A stretch of DNA of 64,000 nt from Amycolatopsis sp. WQ 127309 (GTDB lineage: Bacteria; Actinomycetota; Actinomycetes; Mycobacteriales; Pseudonocardiaceae), in NCBI RefSeq assembly GCF_023023025.1, contig NZ_CP095481.1, forward strand, positions 620,001 through 684,000, read 5' to 3'. Position numbers and translations under genes: made by a program. Under the pieces are notes generated by a model. The model was given only the letters and a program-made list of their open reading frames with translations. It did not search any database and was not told the origin of the DNA. Of the stretch, positions 25,565 to 34,192 are shown piece after piece; within the stretch, counting starts at the first letter, position 1, and the number at the start of each line of letters is the position of its first letter.

Positions 25565-26481
25565 CACATCCCCTTCCGGGCGCCGCGCAGCTGGACGACG
25601 TAGGCGATGACGGCGGTGATCGCGCCCATCACGATCGCGACCGTGGCGGAGTAGTTGTACTGCTGGCCGCCGAAGGAGAGGTTGTAGGCGTACATGTTCG
25701 GCGTGTAGAACGTGCCGATCACGTTGGGCGCCAGCGTCCGCATGATGTTCGGCTCGTTGAACAGCTGGAAGCTGCCGATGATCGAGAAGATCGTGGCGAT
25801 CACGATGGCGCCCCGCAGCGCCGGGAGCTTGATGCTCGCGATGGTGCGGAACGCGCCCGCGCCGTCGATCGCCGCCGCCTCGAACAGCTCCTTCGGGATC
25901 ACCTTCAGCGCGGAGTAGAAGATGAGCATGTTGTAGCCCACGAACTCCCACGTGACGACGTTGCCGATCGAGGCGAGCATCCAGTGGTCCGACAACGGTT
26001 TCACGACGTCGCGGCCGAGCAGGTGGTTCAGGTCCGCCGCGAGTCCGAAGTGGTCGCCGTAGATGAAGCCCCACATCAGCGCGGCGACCACCGCGGGCAC
26101 GGCGTAGGGCAGGAAGATCACGATCCGGAAGAAGCCGGCCGCGTGCAGCCGGGCGCTGTCGATCGCCAGCGCCGCGACCAGCGCGAGCAGCAGCATCACC
26201 GGCACCTGGACGGCGAGGAACAGCAGCACCTGCAGGAAGGACGCCCAGAACTTCGCGTCGGCGAGCACGTCGGCGTAGTTGGCGGCGCCGACGAACGTCG
26301 TCCCGCCGAAGAAGGCCTGGTCGCGGAAGAGGCTGAGGCCGAACGCGTAGCCGATCGGCGCGAGGAACGTCAGCGCGAACACGACCATGAACGGGGCGAC
26401 GAAGAGCCAGCCACGCCACTGCCGCCTCGATCCGCGGGTCGGTGGAGCCACGGGAGCCTCGGGAGCCACTGTGGACGTCAT
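25564..26481 (-). CDS. ABC sugar transporter permease, MalF-like
   Basis: 305 aa from ATG 26481, which has GGAGGGACG just before it; longer in-frame starts would run through the operators. Six membrane helices start at WRGWLFVAPFMVVFALTFLAPIGYAFGLS. The EAA loop is EAAAIDGAGAFRTIASIKLPALRG. First gene of the arabino-galacto-oligosaccharide operon, divergent from the LacI regulator. Confidence 0.94.
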   Translation of the reverse strand: MTSTVAPEAPVAPPTRGSRRQWRGWLFVAPFMVVFALTFLAPIGYAFGLSLFRDQAFFGGTTFVGAANYADVLADAKFWASFLQVLLFLAVQVPVMLLLALVAALAIDSARLHAAGFFRIVIFLPYAVPAVVAALMWGFIYGDHFGLAADLNHLLGRDVVKPLSDHWMLASIGNVVTWEFVGYNMLIFYSALKVIPKELFEAAAIDGAGAFRTIASIKLPALRGAIVIATIFSIIGSFQLFNEPNIMRTLAPNVIGTFYTPNMYAYNLSFGGQQYNYSATVAIVMGAITAVIAYVVQLRGARKGM

Positions 26482-26505
26482 CGTCCCTCCGGCGGTTCGA
26501 GCTGA

Positions 26506-26519
26506 TGTTAACGTCAACA
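26506..26519. promoter_or_regulatory. LacI-type operator O1
   Basis: TGTTAACGTCAACA, an imperfect dyad around a central CG as in LacI/GalR operators, 25 nt before the permease start. Its twin lies 34 bp away. Confidence 0.75.
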
Positions 26520-26539
26520 TGGACGACCGGAGGGTAACG

Positions 26540-26553
26540 TGTTGACGTAAACA
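26540..26553. promoter_or_regulatory. LacI-type operator O2
   Basis: TGTTGACGTAAACA, the same pattern as O1 with outer TGTT and AACA kept, 26 nt before the regulator start. Spacing between centres is 34 bp, about three helical turns, allowing cooperative binding to both divergent promoters. Confidence 0.75.
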
Positions 26554-26579
26554 TGTCCAGGACACCCGAGGAGTCATCT

Positions 26580-27599
26580 GTGTCGGCTGCACCCGCCCGC
26601 CGTGGACCGTCGATGGCGGACGTGGCCCGCGAGGCCGGCGTCTCGGGCCAGACGGTCTCGCGGGTGGCGAACGGCCGGACGAACGTCGACGACGCCACGC
26701 GCGAACGCGTCCTGGCCGCGATGCGCCGGATCGGCTACCGGCCCAACAGCGCGGCCCGCGCGCTGCGCAACGGGACGTTCCGCAGCATCGGCGTGATCAT
26801 CTCGGCGCTGCCGACCTTCGGGAACAGCCGCACGCTCGACGCCATCGCGGCGGCGGTCGTCGCGGAAGGGTTCTCGATCATCCTGATGCCGGTGACGCGC
26901 CCGACGCAGGGCGAGGTCACCGGCGCGTTCAGCAAGCTCAACGAGCAGGCCGTCGACGGCGTCGTCATCCTCATCGAGCAGCACCAGCTCGACCAGAGCG
27001 AGATCGAGCTGCCGCACGGACTCCCGGTCGTGGTGATCGACTCCAGCGCCCGCTACGACTACCCGGTCGTCGACACCGACCAGGCCGACGGCGCGGCGAG
27101 GGCGACCCGGCACCTGCTCGACCTCGGGCACCGCACGGTGTGGCACATCGCGGGCCCGCCGCAGTCGTACGCGGCCGAGCGGCGCCGGAAGTCGTGGCAG
27201 GCCACCTTGGAGCGCGCCGGGCGCGAGGTGCCGCCGGCGTTGACCGGCGACTGGTCCCCGGAGTCGGGCTACCGCGCGGGCCAGTGGCTCGCCACGGACC
27301 CGGCGGTGACGGCGGTGTTCGCGGCGAACGACCAGATGGCGCTCGGCCTGCTGCGCGCGTTGCACGAAGCCGGCCGGAGCGTGCCGGGCGAGGTGAGCGT
27401 CGTGGGCTTCGACGACATGGACGAGTCCGCCCACTTCTGGCCGCCGCTCACGACGATCCGCCAGTCGTTCGAGGCGGTCGGCCGCCACGCGGTGGCGGCC
27501 CTGCTCGCCGAGATCGCGGCGGACGTCGAAGCGGGCGCGCCGGTGACCGTCCCGACCGAACTGGTCGTCCGCGCCAGCACGGCACCACCGCCGGAATAG
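26580..27599 (+). CDS. LacI/GalR-family repressor of the oligosaccharide operon
   Basis: 339 aa from GTG 26580. This start is preferred over ATG 26553 because CGAGGAG stands 6 nt before it and because 26553 lies in an operator. HTH: SMADVAREAGVSGQTVSRVANGRTNVDDATRERVLAAMRRIGYRPNSAARALR, with the hinge helix intact. The sugar-binding domain has FAANDQMALGLLRALHEAGRSVPGEVSVVGFDD. It should release the operators when it binds an arabino/galacto-sugar and so control both itself and the divergent permease-binding protein-hydrolase operon. Confidence 0.93.
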   Translation: MSAAPARRGPSMADVAREAGVSGQTVSRVANGRTNVDDATRERVLAAMRRIGYRPNSAARALRNGTFRSIGVIISALPTFGNSRTLDAIAAAVVAEGFSIILMPVTRPTQGEVTGAFSKLNEQAVDGVVILIEQHQLDQSEIELPHGLPVVVIDSSARYDYPVVDTDQADGAARATRHLLDLGHRTVWHIAGPPQSYAAERRRKSWQATLERAGREVPPALTGDWSPESGYRAGQWLATDPAVTAVFAANDQMALGLLRALHEAGRSVPGEVSVVGFDDMDESAHFWPPLTTIRQSFEAVGRHAVAALLAEIAADVEAGAPVTVPTELVVRASTAPPPE

Positions 27600-27727
27600 C
27601 CGGTTTCACCCCGCGTCCCAGGGGGAACTACTGGCCACCAGCCGGACGGCGAATTTGTTGCCCGGTAACGCAAATGCCGTAGTGGTGTGGACCATTCAGC
27701 CGTGTCCACCAAGGAAACGAGGACGTC

Positions 27728-27913
27728 ATGCTCGCCATCGTCGCCGCAGTGCTGTTCGGGATCGCCCTGATCATGGAGCTCGCCGGGTTCAGCCTCGGCC
27801 CGGTCATCACCACGAGCACCCTGACCACGGCCGGGCTCCTGTGCGTCGCGCTGCACCTGGCCGGTGTCGCCACCGACCGCTCGCGCTTCAGCCGGAGCCG
27901 TCGCCGCCGCTGA
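27728..27913 (+). CDS. Small two-span membrane protein
   Basis: 61 aa: MLAIVAAVLFGIALIMELAG, a short turn, then TLTTAGLLCVALHLAGV, ending in a basic tail. GAGGACGTC precedes the ATG. It looks like a widespread actinomycete small membrane protein of unknown role. The 128 nt before it contain nothing else recognisable. Confidence 0.65.
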   Translation: MLAIVAAVLFGIALIMELAGFSLGPVITTSTLTTAGLLCVALHLAGVATDRSRFSRSRRRR

Positions 27914-27920
27914 CCCGCCG

Positions 27921-28556
27921 CTAGCTCGCCGCGGGCTCCAGCGCCCGGCGCAGCACCTGGGCGAACACCTCGGGTGTCTGCGCGCCGGCGACCCCGAACC
28001 GGCTGTCGATCACGAAGAACGGCACGCCGGTCGCCCCGAGGGCCCGCGCCTGCTCGCCGTCCGCCTCGACTTCGGCTTCGTAGGTGTCGGACGCCAGCAC
28101 GGCGCGGGCCTCGTCGGCGTCCAGGCCGGCTTCGGCGGCCAGCTCGACCAGCGAGTCGCGGTCGAACAGCGACCGCCGCTCGGTGAAGTGCGCGCGGTAG
28201 AAGCGGTCGACGACCTCGTCGGCCAAGCCGCGGTCGGCGGCGAGGTGGACCAGCCGGTGCCCGTCGACGGTGTTTCCCATGTGGACACCGTCGAGGTGGT
28301 ACTCGAGCCCGTCGGCCGCGGCGCGCTGTTCCATCTGCGCCTCCATCTCGTCGGCCTCTTCGAGCGTCCGGCCGTACTTCTCCGAGAGCAGCTCGCGCGT
28401 CGGCCGCGACGTCCCGCGAGGGAACGACGGGTCGAGCTGGAACGAGTGGTGCACCACCTCGACGTCCACGCCGAGCTCGGCCACGGCCTGCTCGAACCGG
28501 CGCTTGCCGAGGTAGCACCACGGGCAGACGAGATCGGACCAGATGTCGACGCGCAC
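27921..28556 (-). CDS. DsbA-family oxidoreductase, FrnE-like
   Basis: 211 aa from GTG 28556, which has AAGGAG before it. MRVDIWSDLVCPWCYLGKRRFEQAV places the CPWC redox motif at residues 11-14, and ATGVPFFVIDSRFGVAGAQ carries the cis-Pro loop of the thioredoxin fold. The helical insertion is as in FrnE and 2-hydroxychromene-2-carboxylate isomerase relatives. Cytoplasmic, no signal. Likely a thiol-disulphide oxidoreductase or isomerase. It is convergent with the small membrane gene, 7 nt apart. Confidence 0.93.
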   Translation of the reverse strand: MRVDIWSDLVCPWCYLGKRRFEQAVAELGVDVEVVHHSFQLDPSFPRGTSRPTRELLSEKYGRTLEEADEMEAQMEQRAAADGLEYHLDGVHMGNTVDGHRLVHLAADRGLADEVVDRFYRAHFTERRSLFDRDSLVELAAEAGLDADEARAVLASDTYEAEVEADGEQARALGATGVPFFVIDSRFGVAGAQTPEVFAQVLRRALEPAAS

Positions 28557-28686
28557 GACGTACTCCTTGATCGGGAACTCCCACCACCGTAACCACGGGG
28601 CACCACGCACTTCAACGTAACCGTCGGCGACCTGCGGGGAATTCCCTGCGCTCAGCGGGATCCGGGCGGGTACTAGGCTGCGCCCG

Positions 28687-29274
28687 GTGACTGTCTCGAC
28701 CGACGACATCGTCCGGCACGCGGCCCGGCTGCTGTTCGCCGGCACCCGCCTCGACCTCGGCCGGATGGCCGCCGAGCTGGGGATCTCGCGCACGACGTTC
28801 TTCCGCCGCGTCGGCAACCGCGACGACCTGATGGGCGCCGGGCTCCTGCTGCTGTCCGACCGCACCTGGCAGCAGGCGCTGGAGCGCTGGCACGCGAAGC
28901 ACGGCGACGACGTCCGCGGCCCGGACGGGCGGCTGCGCTGCCTGTGGGTGATGGAGGAGTACCGCCGCGAGGTCGCCGGCAACGCGGGCATGCGCAAGCT
29001 GTTCGCGACCGAGTCGACGGTCGCGCTGCGGGTCCTGACCGACCCGCGCGGCGGCGTCCAGCCCGCCCTGGTCGACGCGCACGTCGACCTGTTCCGCGCC
29101 GACGCCGAGGCCGCCGGGCTGACCCCGCTGGTCCCGCTGCCCGACCTGGCGTTCGCCGTGGTCCGCCTGGGCGAGTCGTTCCTCTACTCCGACGTCCTGG
29201 CCGCGCGCGCGGTCGACCTGGCGGTGGCGACGACGCTGCTCGACAAACTCGTCCAAGGCGCCCTCGAGCGCTAG
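28687..29274 (+). CDS. QsdR-type TetR-family regulator
   Basis: 195 aa. The HTH is compressed: DDIVRHAARLLFAGTRLDLGRMAAELGISRTTFFRRVGNRDDLMGAGLLLLSDR, with FFRRVG in place of the usual YYHF. C-terminal helices follow the QsdR ligand-binding type. GTG 28687 lies 7 nt after a TAGGCT box (28674-28679), so the mRNA is probably leaderless. Regulates an unknown target. It is divergent from the FrnE-like gene. Confidence 0.85.
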   Translation: MTVSTDDIVRHAARLLFAGTRLDLGRMAAELGISRTTFFRRVGNRDDLMGAGLLLLSDRTWQQALERWHAKHGDDVRGPDGRLRCLWVMEEYRREVAGNAGMRKLFATESTVALRVLTDPRGGVQPALVDAHVDLFRADAEAAGLTPLVPLPDLAFAVVRLGESFLYSDVLAARAVDLAVATTLLDKLVQGALER

Positions 29275-29481
29275 GTCTGGTCCTCATTCACCAACAACCG
29301 GACAATTCCTCACCCGTTCGGCCGTTGTGGAACATTTCGACGAAGTGTTTCATGGGTCGACGGGAGCGGCCCACTCCGCCTCCTCGCACGCGGCATGCGT
29401 TCCCCTGCCGTGCAACGGTTCCATCGATCCGCCGTCCGTATCCGGGCGCACTTTCGCCTGCCCGGGGAAAGAGAGCGATCC

Positions 29482-30408
29482 ATGTCCGTACTCACCAGCC
29501 CGCCGACGTCGTCTGGCTCGGGTGAGAAAACCCGCCGCCTCGGCTGGCGCAGCAAGACCGCCGGTGTCGTGGTGGCCGCGCTGGCGCTGACCACCGGTGT
29601 CGTCGCGCCGGCCCCGGCCGCCGCGAACCCCTACGAACGGGGTCCGGCACCGACCACGTCCAGCATCGAAGCCAGCCGCGGCAGCTTCGCGACCAGCACC
29701 ACCACGGTGTCCCGGCTGGCCGTCTCCGGCTTCGGCGGCGGCACCATCTACTACCCGACCAGCACGGCCTCCGGCACGTTCGGCGCGGTCTCGATCGCGC
29801 CGGGCTTCACGGCCACCCAGTCGAGCATGGCCTGGCTGGGCCCGAGGCTCGCGTCCCAGGGCTTCGTGGTGTTCACGATCGACACGATCACCACGAGCGA
29901 CCAGCCCGACAGCCGGGGCAGGCAGCTACTGTCCTCATTGGACTACCTGACCCAGCAGAGCTCGGTGCGGTCGCGGATCGACAGCAGCAGGCTCGGCGTC
30001 GTCGGGCACTCGATGGGCGGCGGCGGCACCCTGGAGGCGGCGCGCTCACGGCCGTCCCTGCAGGCGGCCGTCCCGCTGACCGGCTGGAACCTGACGAAGA
30101 GCTGGTCGACCGTGCGGGTGCCGACGCTGGTCGTCGGGGCCCAGGCGGACACCGTCGCCCCGGTGGCGTCGCACTCGATCCCGTTCTACACGAGCCTGCC
30201 GTCCTCTTTGGACAAGGCGTACCTGGAACTGCGCGGTGCCAGCCACTTCGCGCCGAACTCGGCGAACACGACGATCGCGAAGTACACGCTGTCCTGGCTC
30301 AAGCGGTTCATCGACGACGACACCCGGTACGAGCAGTTCCTCTGCCCGATCCCGGGCACCAGCACGACGATCTCCGACTACCGGGGCAACTGCCCGCACG
30401 CCGGCTGA
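29482..30408 (+). CDS. Secreted cutinase / polyester-hydrolase-like lipase
   Basis: 308 aa. The signal peptide ([31 protein letters not shown]) is probably cut near residue 48. The mature alpha/beta hydrolase follows the Thermobifida cutinase / LCC pattern: [46 protein letters not shown] (S177), GAQADTVAP (D223), GASHFAPNS (H255). C288 and C304 should form the conserved C-terminal disulphide. The oxyanion/aromatic residue is Phe (PGFTA) where LCC has Tyr, and the Trp of the substrate groove is kept (LTGW). Substrates may include cutin, triacylglycerols and aromatic polyesters; activity on PET is inference. Confidence 0.92.
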   Translation: MSVLTSPPTSSGSGEKTRRLGWRSKTAGVVVAALALTTGVVAPAPAAANPYERGPAPTTSSIEASRGSFATSTTTVSRLAVSGFGGGTIYYPTSTASGTFGAVSIAPGFTATQSSMAWLGPRLASQGFVVFTIDTITTSDQPDSRGRQLLSSLDYLTQQSSVRSRIDSSRLGVVGHSMGGGGTLEAARSRPSLQAAVPLTGWNLTKSWSTVRVPTLVVGAQADTVAPVASHSIPFYTSLPSSLDKAYLELRGASHFAPNSANTTIAKYTLSWLKRFIDDDTRYEQFLCPIPGTSTTISDYRGNCPHAG

Positions 30409-30429
30409 CCGGTCCGCCGGGCCCGCGCT

Positions 30430-31275
30430 TCACCGCCGCGCGGGCTCGGTGGCCCACTGCAACAGGAACCGCAACGCGGATTCGGAGTCGGACCCGGGCT
30501 CGGCGGTGTAGGCCACCAGCCGCTGACCCGGGTGCGTCTCCACCGAGAACTGCTGGACGTCCAGCGTGACCGCGCCCGCCACCGGGTGCACGTAGGTCTT
30601 GGTCAGCTCCCGCGGCCCGCGCACCTGGTGGCTGCTCCACCACGACCGGAACTCCGCGTCCTTCAGCACCAGCTCGCCGACCAGCGCGGCCAGCACCGGG
30701 TCGGCGGGGTCCCGGCCGGCCTCCATCCGCAGCACCTCGACGCACGCGCGTGCCGCCCGCGGCCAGTCCGCGTAGCGGGAGCGGTAACCGGCGTCGAGGA
30801 ACGTCAGCCGGATCAGGTTGCGCTCGGCCGGCGCCAGCGCGCCGAAGTCGATCAGCAGCGCGACGGCCGCGCGGTTCCACGCCAGCACGTCCTGCCGGCG
30901 GTTCAGCACCAGCGCCGGGATGTCGGGCATGCCGTCGAGCAGCCGCCGCAACGGGCCCGCGACCCGATCCGCCGCAGGCGGCCGGGGCGAGGTGCGCGGC
31001 GCGACGTCGGCGAGGGTGAACAGGTACGCGCGCTCGTCCGGGGCCAGCCGGAGGGCGTCCGCGAGCGCGTCCAGGATCGTGCGGGACACGCGCCGGGTGC
31101 GGCCCTGCTCCAGCCGGATCACGTAGTCCGTGCTCACGTGCGCGAGCTGCGCCAGCTCCTCCCGCCGCAGGCCGGGCACCCGCCGCGGCCGGCCGTCGTC
31201 GGGCAGCCCCGCCCGGCGCGGGTCGAGCGCGGCGCGGCGGGCCCGCAGGAACTCGCCCAGTTCGGTGCCACCCAT
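30430..31275 (-). CDS. XRE-type HTH regulator with MmyB-like domain
   Basis: 281 aa from ATG 31275 (MGGTELGEFLRARRAALDP). HTH_31: GLRREELAQLAHVSTDYVIRLEQGRTRRVSRTILDALADALRL. The C-terminal MmyB-like ligand-binding domain has PALVLNRRQDVLAWNRAAVALLIDFG and YVHPVAGAVTLDVQQF. Such regulators usually sit divergent from a dehydrogenase gene, as here (aldo/keto reductase 100 nt away), and repress it in response to a ligand. Confidence 0.92.
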   Translation of the reverse strand: MGGTELGEFLRARRAALDPRRAGLPDDGRPRRVPGLRREELAQLAHVSTDYVIRLEQGRTRRVSRTILDALADALRLAPDERAYLFTLADVAPRTSPRPPAADRVAGPLRRLLDGMPDIPALVLNRRQDVLAWNRAAVALLIDFGALAPAERNLIRLTFLDAGYRSRYADWPRAARACVEVLRMEAGRDPADPVLAALVGELVLKDAEFRSWWSSHQVRGPRELTKTYVHPVAGAVTLDVQQFSVETHPGQRLVAYTAEPGSDSESALRFLLQWATEPARR

Positions 31276-31376
31276 GCCTCCAGTGTCGCACCGGTCGGCG
31301 GCCGGCTGCCTGGTACGCGCGTGCACAGGCAACACCCTCCCTGGTCCGGGGCCCGCGGAAGGCCGACGGTGGGGTC

Positions 31377-32213
31377 ATGACCACTCCACGAATCGGTTAC
31401 GGCGCGATGCGGCTCACCGGGCCGGGCCACTGGGGCGACTACCCCGACCGCGAAGGCGGCGTCAAGCTGCTGCGTCAGGTCGCCGACGCCGGCGTGACGC
31501 TGATCGACACCGCCGACGTCTACGGCCCGCACACCAACGAGCTGCTGATCCGCGACGCGCTCCACCCGTACCCGGAGCACCTGCGGATCGCGACCAAGGG
31601 CGGGTTCGTCCGCAGCGGCCCGGAGATCTCGACGATCGCCGCGCTCGGCCACCGCCAGTACCTCCGCCAGTCCGCGAAGCTGAGCGCGCGCCGTCTGGGC
31701 GTCGAGCGGATCGACCTCTACTACCTGCACAGCGGCTGGGCGCGGGACGCGTCGTTCGAGGAGCAGGTCGGCACCCTCGCCGAGCTGCGGGAGGAGGGCG
31801 TGATCGGCGACATCGGCCTGTCGAACGTGACGCTCGAGCAGCTCCGCACCGCACAGGCCATCGTCGAGGTCGCCGCCGTCACCGCGCACTACAACGTCGC
31901 GGACCGCCACGAGCAGCCGCTGCTGGACGCCGCCACCGAGGCCGGCGCGATCTTCGTCCCGTGGCAGCCGGTGTCGCTGGCCGTCCCGGGCGCACCGACG
32001 GACACCGCCGGGCCGGACGCGGTCCGCCGCGTGCTCGAGCCCATCGCCGCGCGGCACGGCGCGACCGTCTCCCAGGTCGCGCTGGCCTGGCTGCTCGGCC
32101 GCTCCCCCGCCGTCCTGCCGATCCCCGGCACGACGTCCATCGCGCACGTGCGGGAGAACCTGGCCGCCGCGGACCTCGTCCTGAGCCCCGAGGAGCACAC
32201 GGCGATCACCTGA
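31377..32213 (+). CDS. Aldo/keto reductase
   Basis: 278 aa. IGYGAMRLTGPGHWGDYPDR, LIDTADVYGPHTNELLIRDAL (Asp and Tyr of the catalytic tetrad), IATKGGFVRSG (Lys), IDLYYLHSGW and GDIGLSNVTLEQL are intact. The C-terminal LPIPGTTSIAHVRENLAA binds NADPH phosphate. Probably reduces an aldehyde or ketone, under the divergent MmyB-like regulator. A second, broken aldo/keto reductase lies at 16995. Confidence 0.93.
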   Translation: MTTPRIGYGAMRLTGPGHWGDYPDREGGVKLLRQVADAGVTLIDTADVYGPHTNELLIRDALHPYPEHLRIATKGGFVRSGPEISTIAALGHRQYLRQSAKLSARRLGVERIDLYYLHSGWARDASFEEQVGTLAELREEGVIGDIGLSNVTLEQLRTAQAIVEVAAVTAHYNVADRHEQPLLDAATEAGAIFVPWQPVSLAVPGAPTDTAGPDAVRRVLEPIAARHGATVSQVALAWLLGRSPAVLPIPGTTSIAHVRENLAAADLVLSPEEHTAIT

Positions 32214-32295
32214 CCGGCGTTCAGCAGGTGGGACGACGACGTCCGAGGGGCAGAATCGAGAGCGTCATCCCGTCCCGGATCGTGGAGGAACACCG

Positions 32296-33300
32296 GTGTC
32301 GCGACCCCTGCGGAAGCTCGGCTTCCTGACCATCGGCCTGTTCGACGCGGCCGACCCGCGCCGCGGCCACGAATCGACCCTCGAGATCATCGAGCTCGGG
32401 GAACAGCTCGGCTTCGACAGCGCCTGGGTGCGGCACCGCCACCTGCAGTACGGCATCTCGTCGCCGGTCGCCGTGCTGGCCGCGGCGTCGCAGCGCACCA
32501 GCCGGATCCACCTCGGCACCGCGGTGATCCCGCTGGGCTGGGAGAACCCGCTGCGGCTGGCCGAGGACCTCGCCACGGTCGACCTGCTCTCGGGCGGGCG
32601 GCTCAACCCGGGCCTGAGCGTCGGGCCGCCGATGCGCTGGGACGAGGTCAAGCCGGCCCTCTACCCGGACACCGCGGACGTCGAAGACTTCAGCTACGAG
32701 CGCGTCCAGCGGCTGCTGGACTTCGTGCGCGGCGAGCCGGCGACGGAGTTCAGCGGCACCGCGGGCTTCGAGGTGTTCTCCGACCGCGTCCAGCCGCAGG
32801 CGCCCGGGCTCGGCGACCGCCTCTGGTACGGCGGCGCGAGCCTGCGCTCGGCGGAGTGGGCCGGCAAGCACCGGATGAACTTCCTGACCAGCAGCGTCGT
32901 CAAGGCCGAAGAGGCGGACGACTTCGCGGACATCCAGCTGTCCCACATCCGGACCTTCCGCGCCGCCCACCCCGACGGCGAGAACGCGCGGGTATCGCAG
33001 GGGCTCGTCGTCGTCCCGACCGACAGCGCCACGCCGGAACAGCGCGCCAAATACGAGGCGTTCGCCGCGAAACGGCTGCCGCGCACGGAAACCCCGCAGG
33101 GCCCGGCGCGAATGCTGTTTTCCCCCGATTTCGTCGGCACTTCCGCGGAAATCGCCGAGCGGCTGCACGCCCACGCCGCATTCCGGGAAATCGACGAGGT
33201 CGCGTTCGCGCTGCCGTTCACCTTCGAGCACGAGGACTACGTCCAGATCCTCACGGACATCGCGACGAAGCTCGGCCCGGAGCTCGGCCGGCACCCCTGA
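32296..33300 (+). CDS. LLM-class flavin-dependent oxidoreductase
   Basis: 334 aa from GTG 32296 with GGAGGA upstream. A bacterial-luciferase-like barrel: TLEIIELGEQLGFDSAWVRHRHLQYGISSPVAVLAAASQRTSRIHLGTAVIPLGWENPLRLAEDLATVDLLSGGRLNPGLSVG. FMN or F420 is the probable cofactor. It may be a monooxygenase or reductase of the CE1758-like subfamily. The gene stands alone and ends at a 13-bp hairpin. Confidence 0.9.
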   Translation: MSRPLRKLGFLTIGLFDAADPRRGHESTLEIIELGEQLGFDSAWVRHRHLQYGISSPVAVLAAASQRTSRIHLGTAVIPLGWENPLRLAEDLATVDLLSGGRLNPGLSVGPPMRWDEVKPALYPDTADVEDFSYERVQRLLDFVRGEPATEFSGTAGFEVFSDRVQPQAPGLGDRLWYGGASLRSAEWAGKHRMNFLTSSVVKAEEADDFADIQLSHIRTFRAAHPDGENARVSQGLVVVPTDSATPEQRAKYEAFAAKRLPRTETPQGPARMLFSPDFVGTSAEIAERLHAHAAFREIDEVAFALPFTFEHEDYVQILTDIATKLGPELGRHP

Positions 33301-33310
33301 GACGCGGAAA

Positions 33311-33343
33311 GTCCACAGTGGCCTCGATAAGGCCACTGTGGAC
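33311..33343. terminator. Hairpin terminator LLM / FAS1 genes
   Basis: Perfect 13-bp arms (GTCCACAGTGGCC at 33311-33323 and its complement at 33331-33343), between two convergent genes. Confidence 0.8.
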
Positions 33344-33358
33344 TGATCCGGGGAATGC

Positions 33359-34030
33359 TTACTTGTTGGTGCCCGGGGTCAGCACCTTGTCGATCACGAA
33401 GACGGTGGCGTTCTTGGTGGGGATGTTGCCGCAGAGGATCTTCGCGCCGTTGACGGTCATGTTGTCGCCGGTGCCCTCGATCTTCAGCGGGCCACCGGCG
33501 GCGTTGAGCGAGTCGAGCGTGCCGGCGGACGCGAGGCCCTTGGCGTCGTAACGCTTGCCGACGACGTGGTACTGCAGGATCGGCGACAGCTCGGCCGGCT
33601 TGCCCGCCAGCTCGTTGAACTTGGCGTCACCCAACGCGGCGAAGGCCGGGTCGGCCGGCGCGAACACCGTGATGGCGGGGGCGCTGTTGAGGGTGTCGAC
33701 CAGGTTGGTGGCCTTGACCGCGGCGACCAGCTTGGTCAGCAGCGGGTTGGTCGACGCGGCGGAGGCGACGGGCTGCGGGCCCATCGAGTCCAGCGAACCG
33801 GGCGCGGAACCCTGCGGCAGCTGCGAGCAGGCCGGACCGAAGACGTCGGCGTTGGTCGTCATGCCATCGGAAGCACCCGCGGCGGCGCTGGAGGACGGGG
33901 CGGCCATCGAGGACGACGGGGCCGGGGCGCTGGAGCTGCCCGACGACGCGGTGTCGCTGCCGCTGCACGCGGTCAGGGTGAGCGCGGCGGCCGCCGTCAG
34001 ACCGATACCGGCGATACGAAGGTTACGCAC
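33359..34030 (-). CDS. FAS1-domain lipoprotein (MPT83/MPT70-like)
   Basis: 223 aa from GTG 34030. The signal peptide ends in LTAC (lipidated C22), then a Ser/Ala/Pro tether and one fasciclin domain (NTLNSAPAITVFAPADPAFAALGDAKFNELAG, LQYHVVGKRYDAKGLASAG, VNGAKILCGNIPTKNATVFVIDKVLTPG). In mycobacteria the homologous mpt83/mpt70 genes neighbour sigK-rskA and are SigK targets. The same arrangement here, with a matching promoter, argues that this protein is the output of the envelope-stress switch. Surface adhesion or envelope role. Confidence 0.93.
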   Translation of the reverse strand: MRNLRIAGIGLTAAAALTLTACSGSDTASSGSSSAPAPSSSMAAPSSSAAAGASDGMTTNADVFGPACSQLPQGSAPGSLDSMGPQPVASAASTNPLLTKLVAAVKATNLVDTLNSAPAITVFAPADPAFAALGDAKFNELAGKPAELSPILQYHVVGKRYDAKGLASAGTLDSLNAAGGPLKIEGTGDNMTVNGAKILCGNIPTKNATVFVIDKVLTPGTNK

Positions 34031-34088
34031 GAAAAATCACTCCATTAAGCGGCTTGGACAGTTCACTCGGAACTGTTTGTTGTGGGTC

Positions 34089-34116
34089 ATTCGGGGCTGC
34101 GGCGAAAACGGATTGG
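34089..34116 (-). promoter_or_regulatory. Candidate SigK promoter of the FAS1 gene
   Basis: On the minus strand: CCAATC (34111-34116), 16-nt spacer, CCGAAT (34089-34094). I recall the mycobacterial SigK consensus as CCATCC-N16/17-CCGAAT, so the -10 is exact and the -35 is partial. It lies about 60 nt before the start codon. Confidence 0.6.
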
Positions 34117-34192
34117 GTCCGATCGGGTGACACGGCTCACTGCGCGGTGAAAGCGAAACCGTGTCACCCTGCCGGCGTTTCGGCGAAACTGG

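Noticed and set aside
26553..26579. ATG 26553 as start of the LacI-family regulator
   Set aside because: It overlaps the operator half-site and lacks a Shine-Dalgarno; GTG 26580 has CGAGGAG at ideal spacing.
27600..27727. Possible additional gene between the LacI regulator and the small membrane protein
   Set aside because: No frame with a ribosome-binding site or plausible composition.
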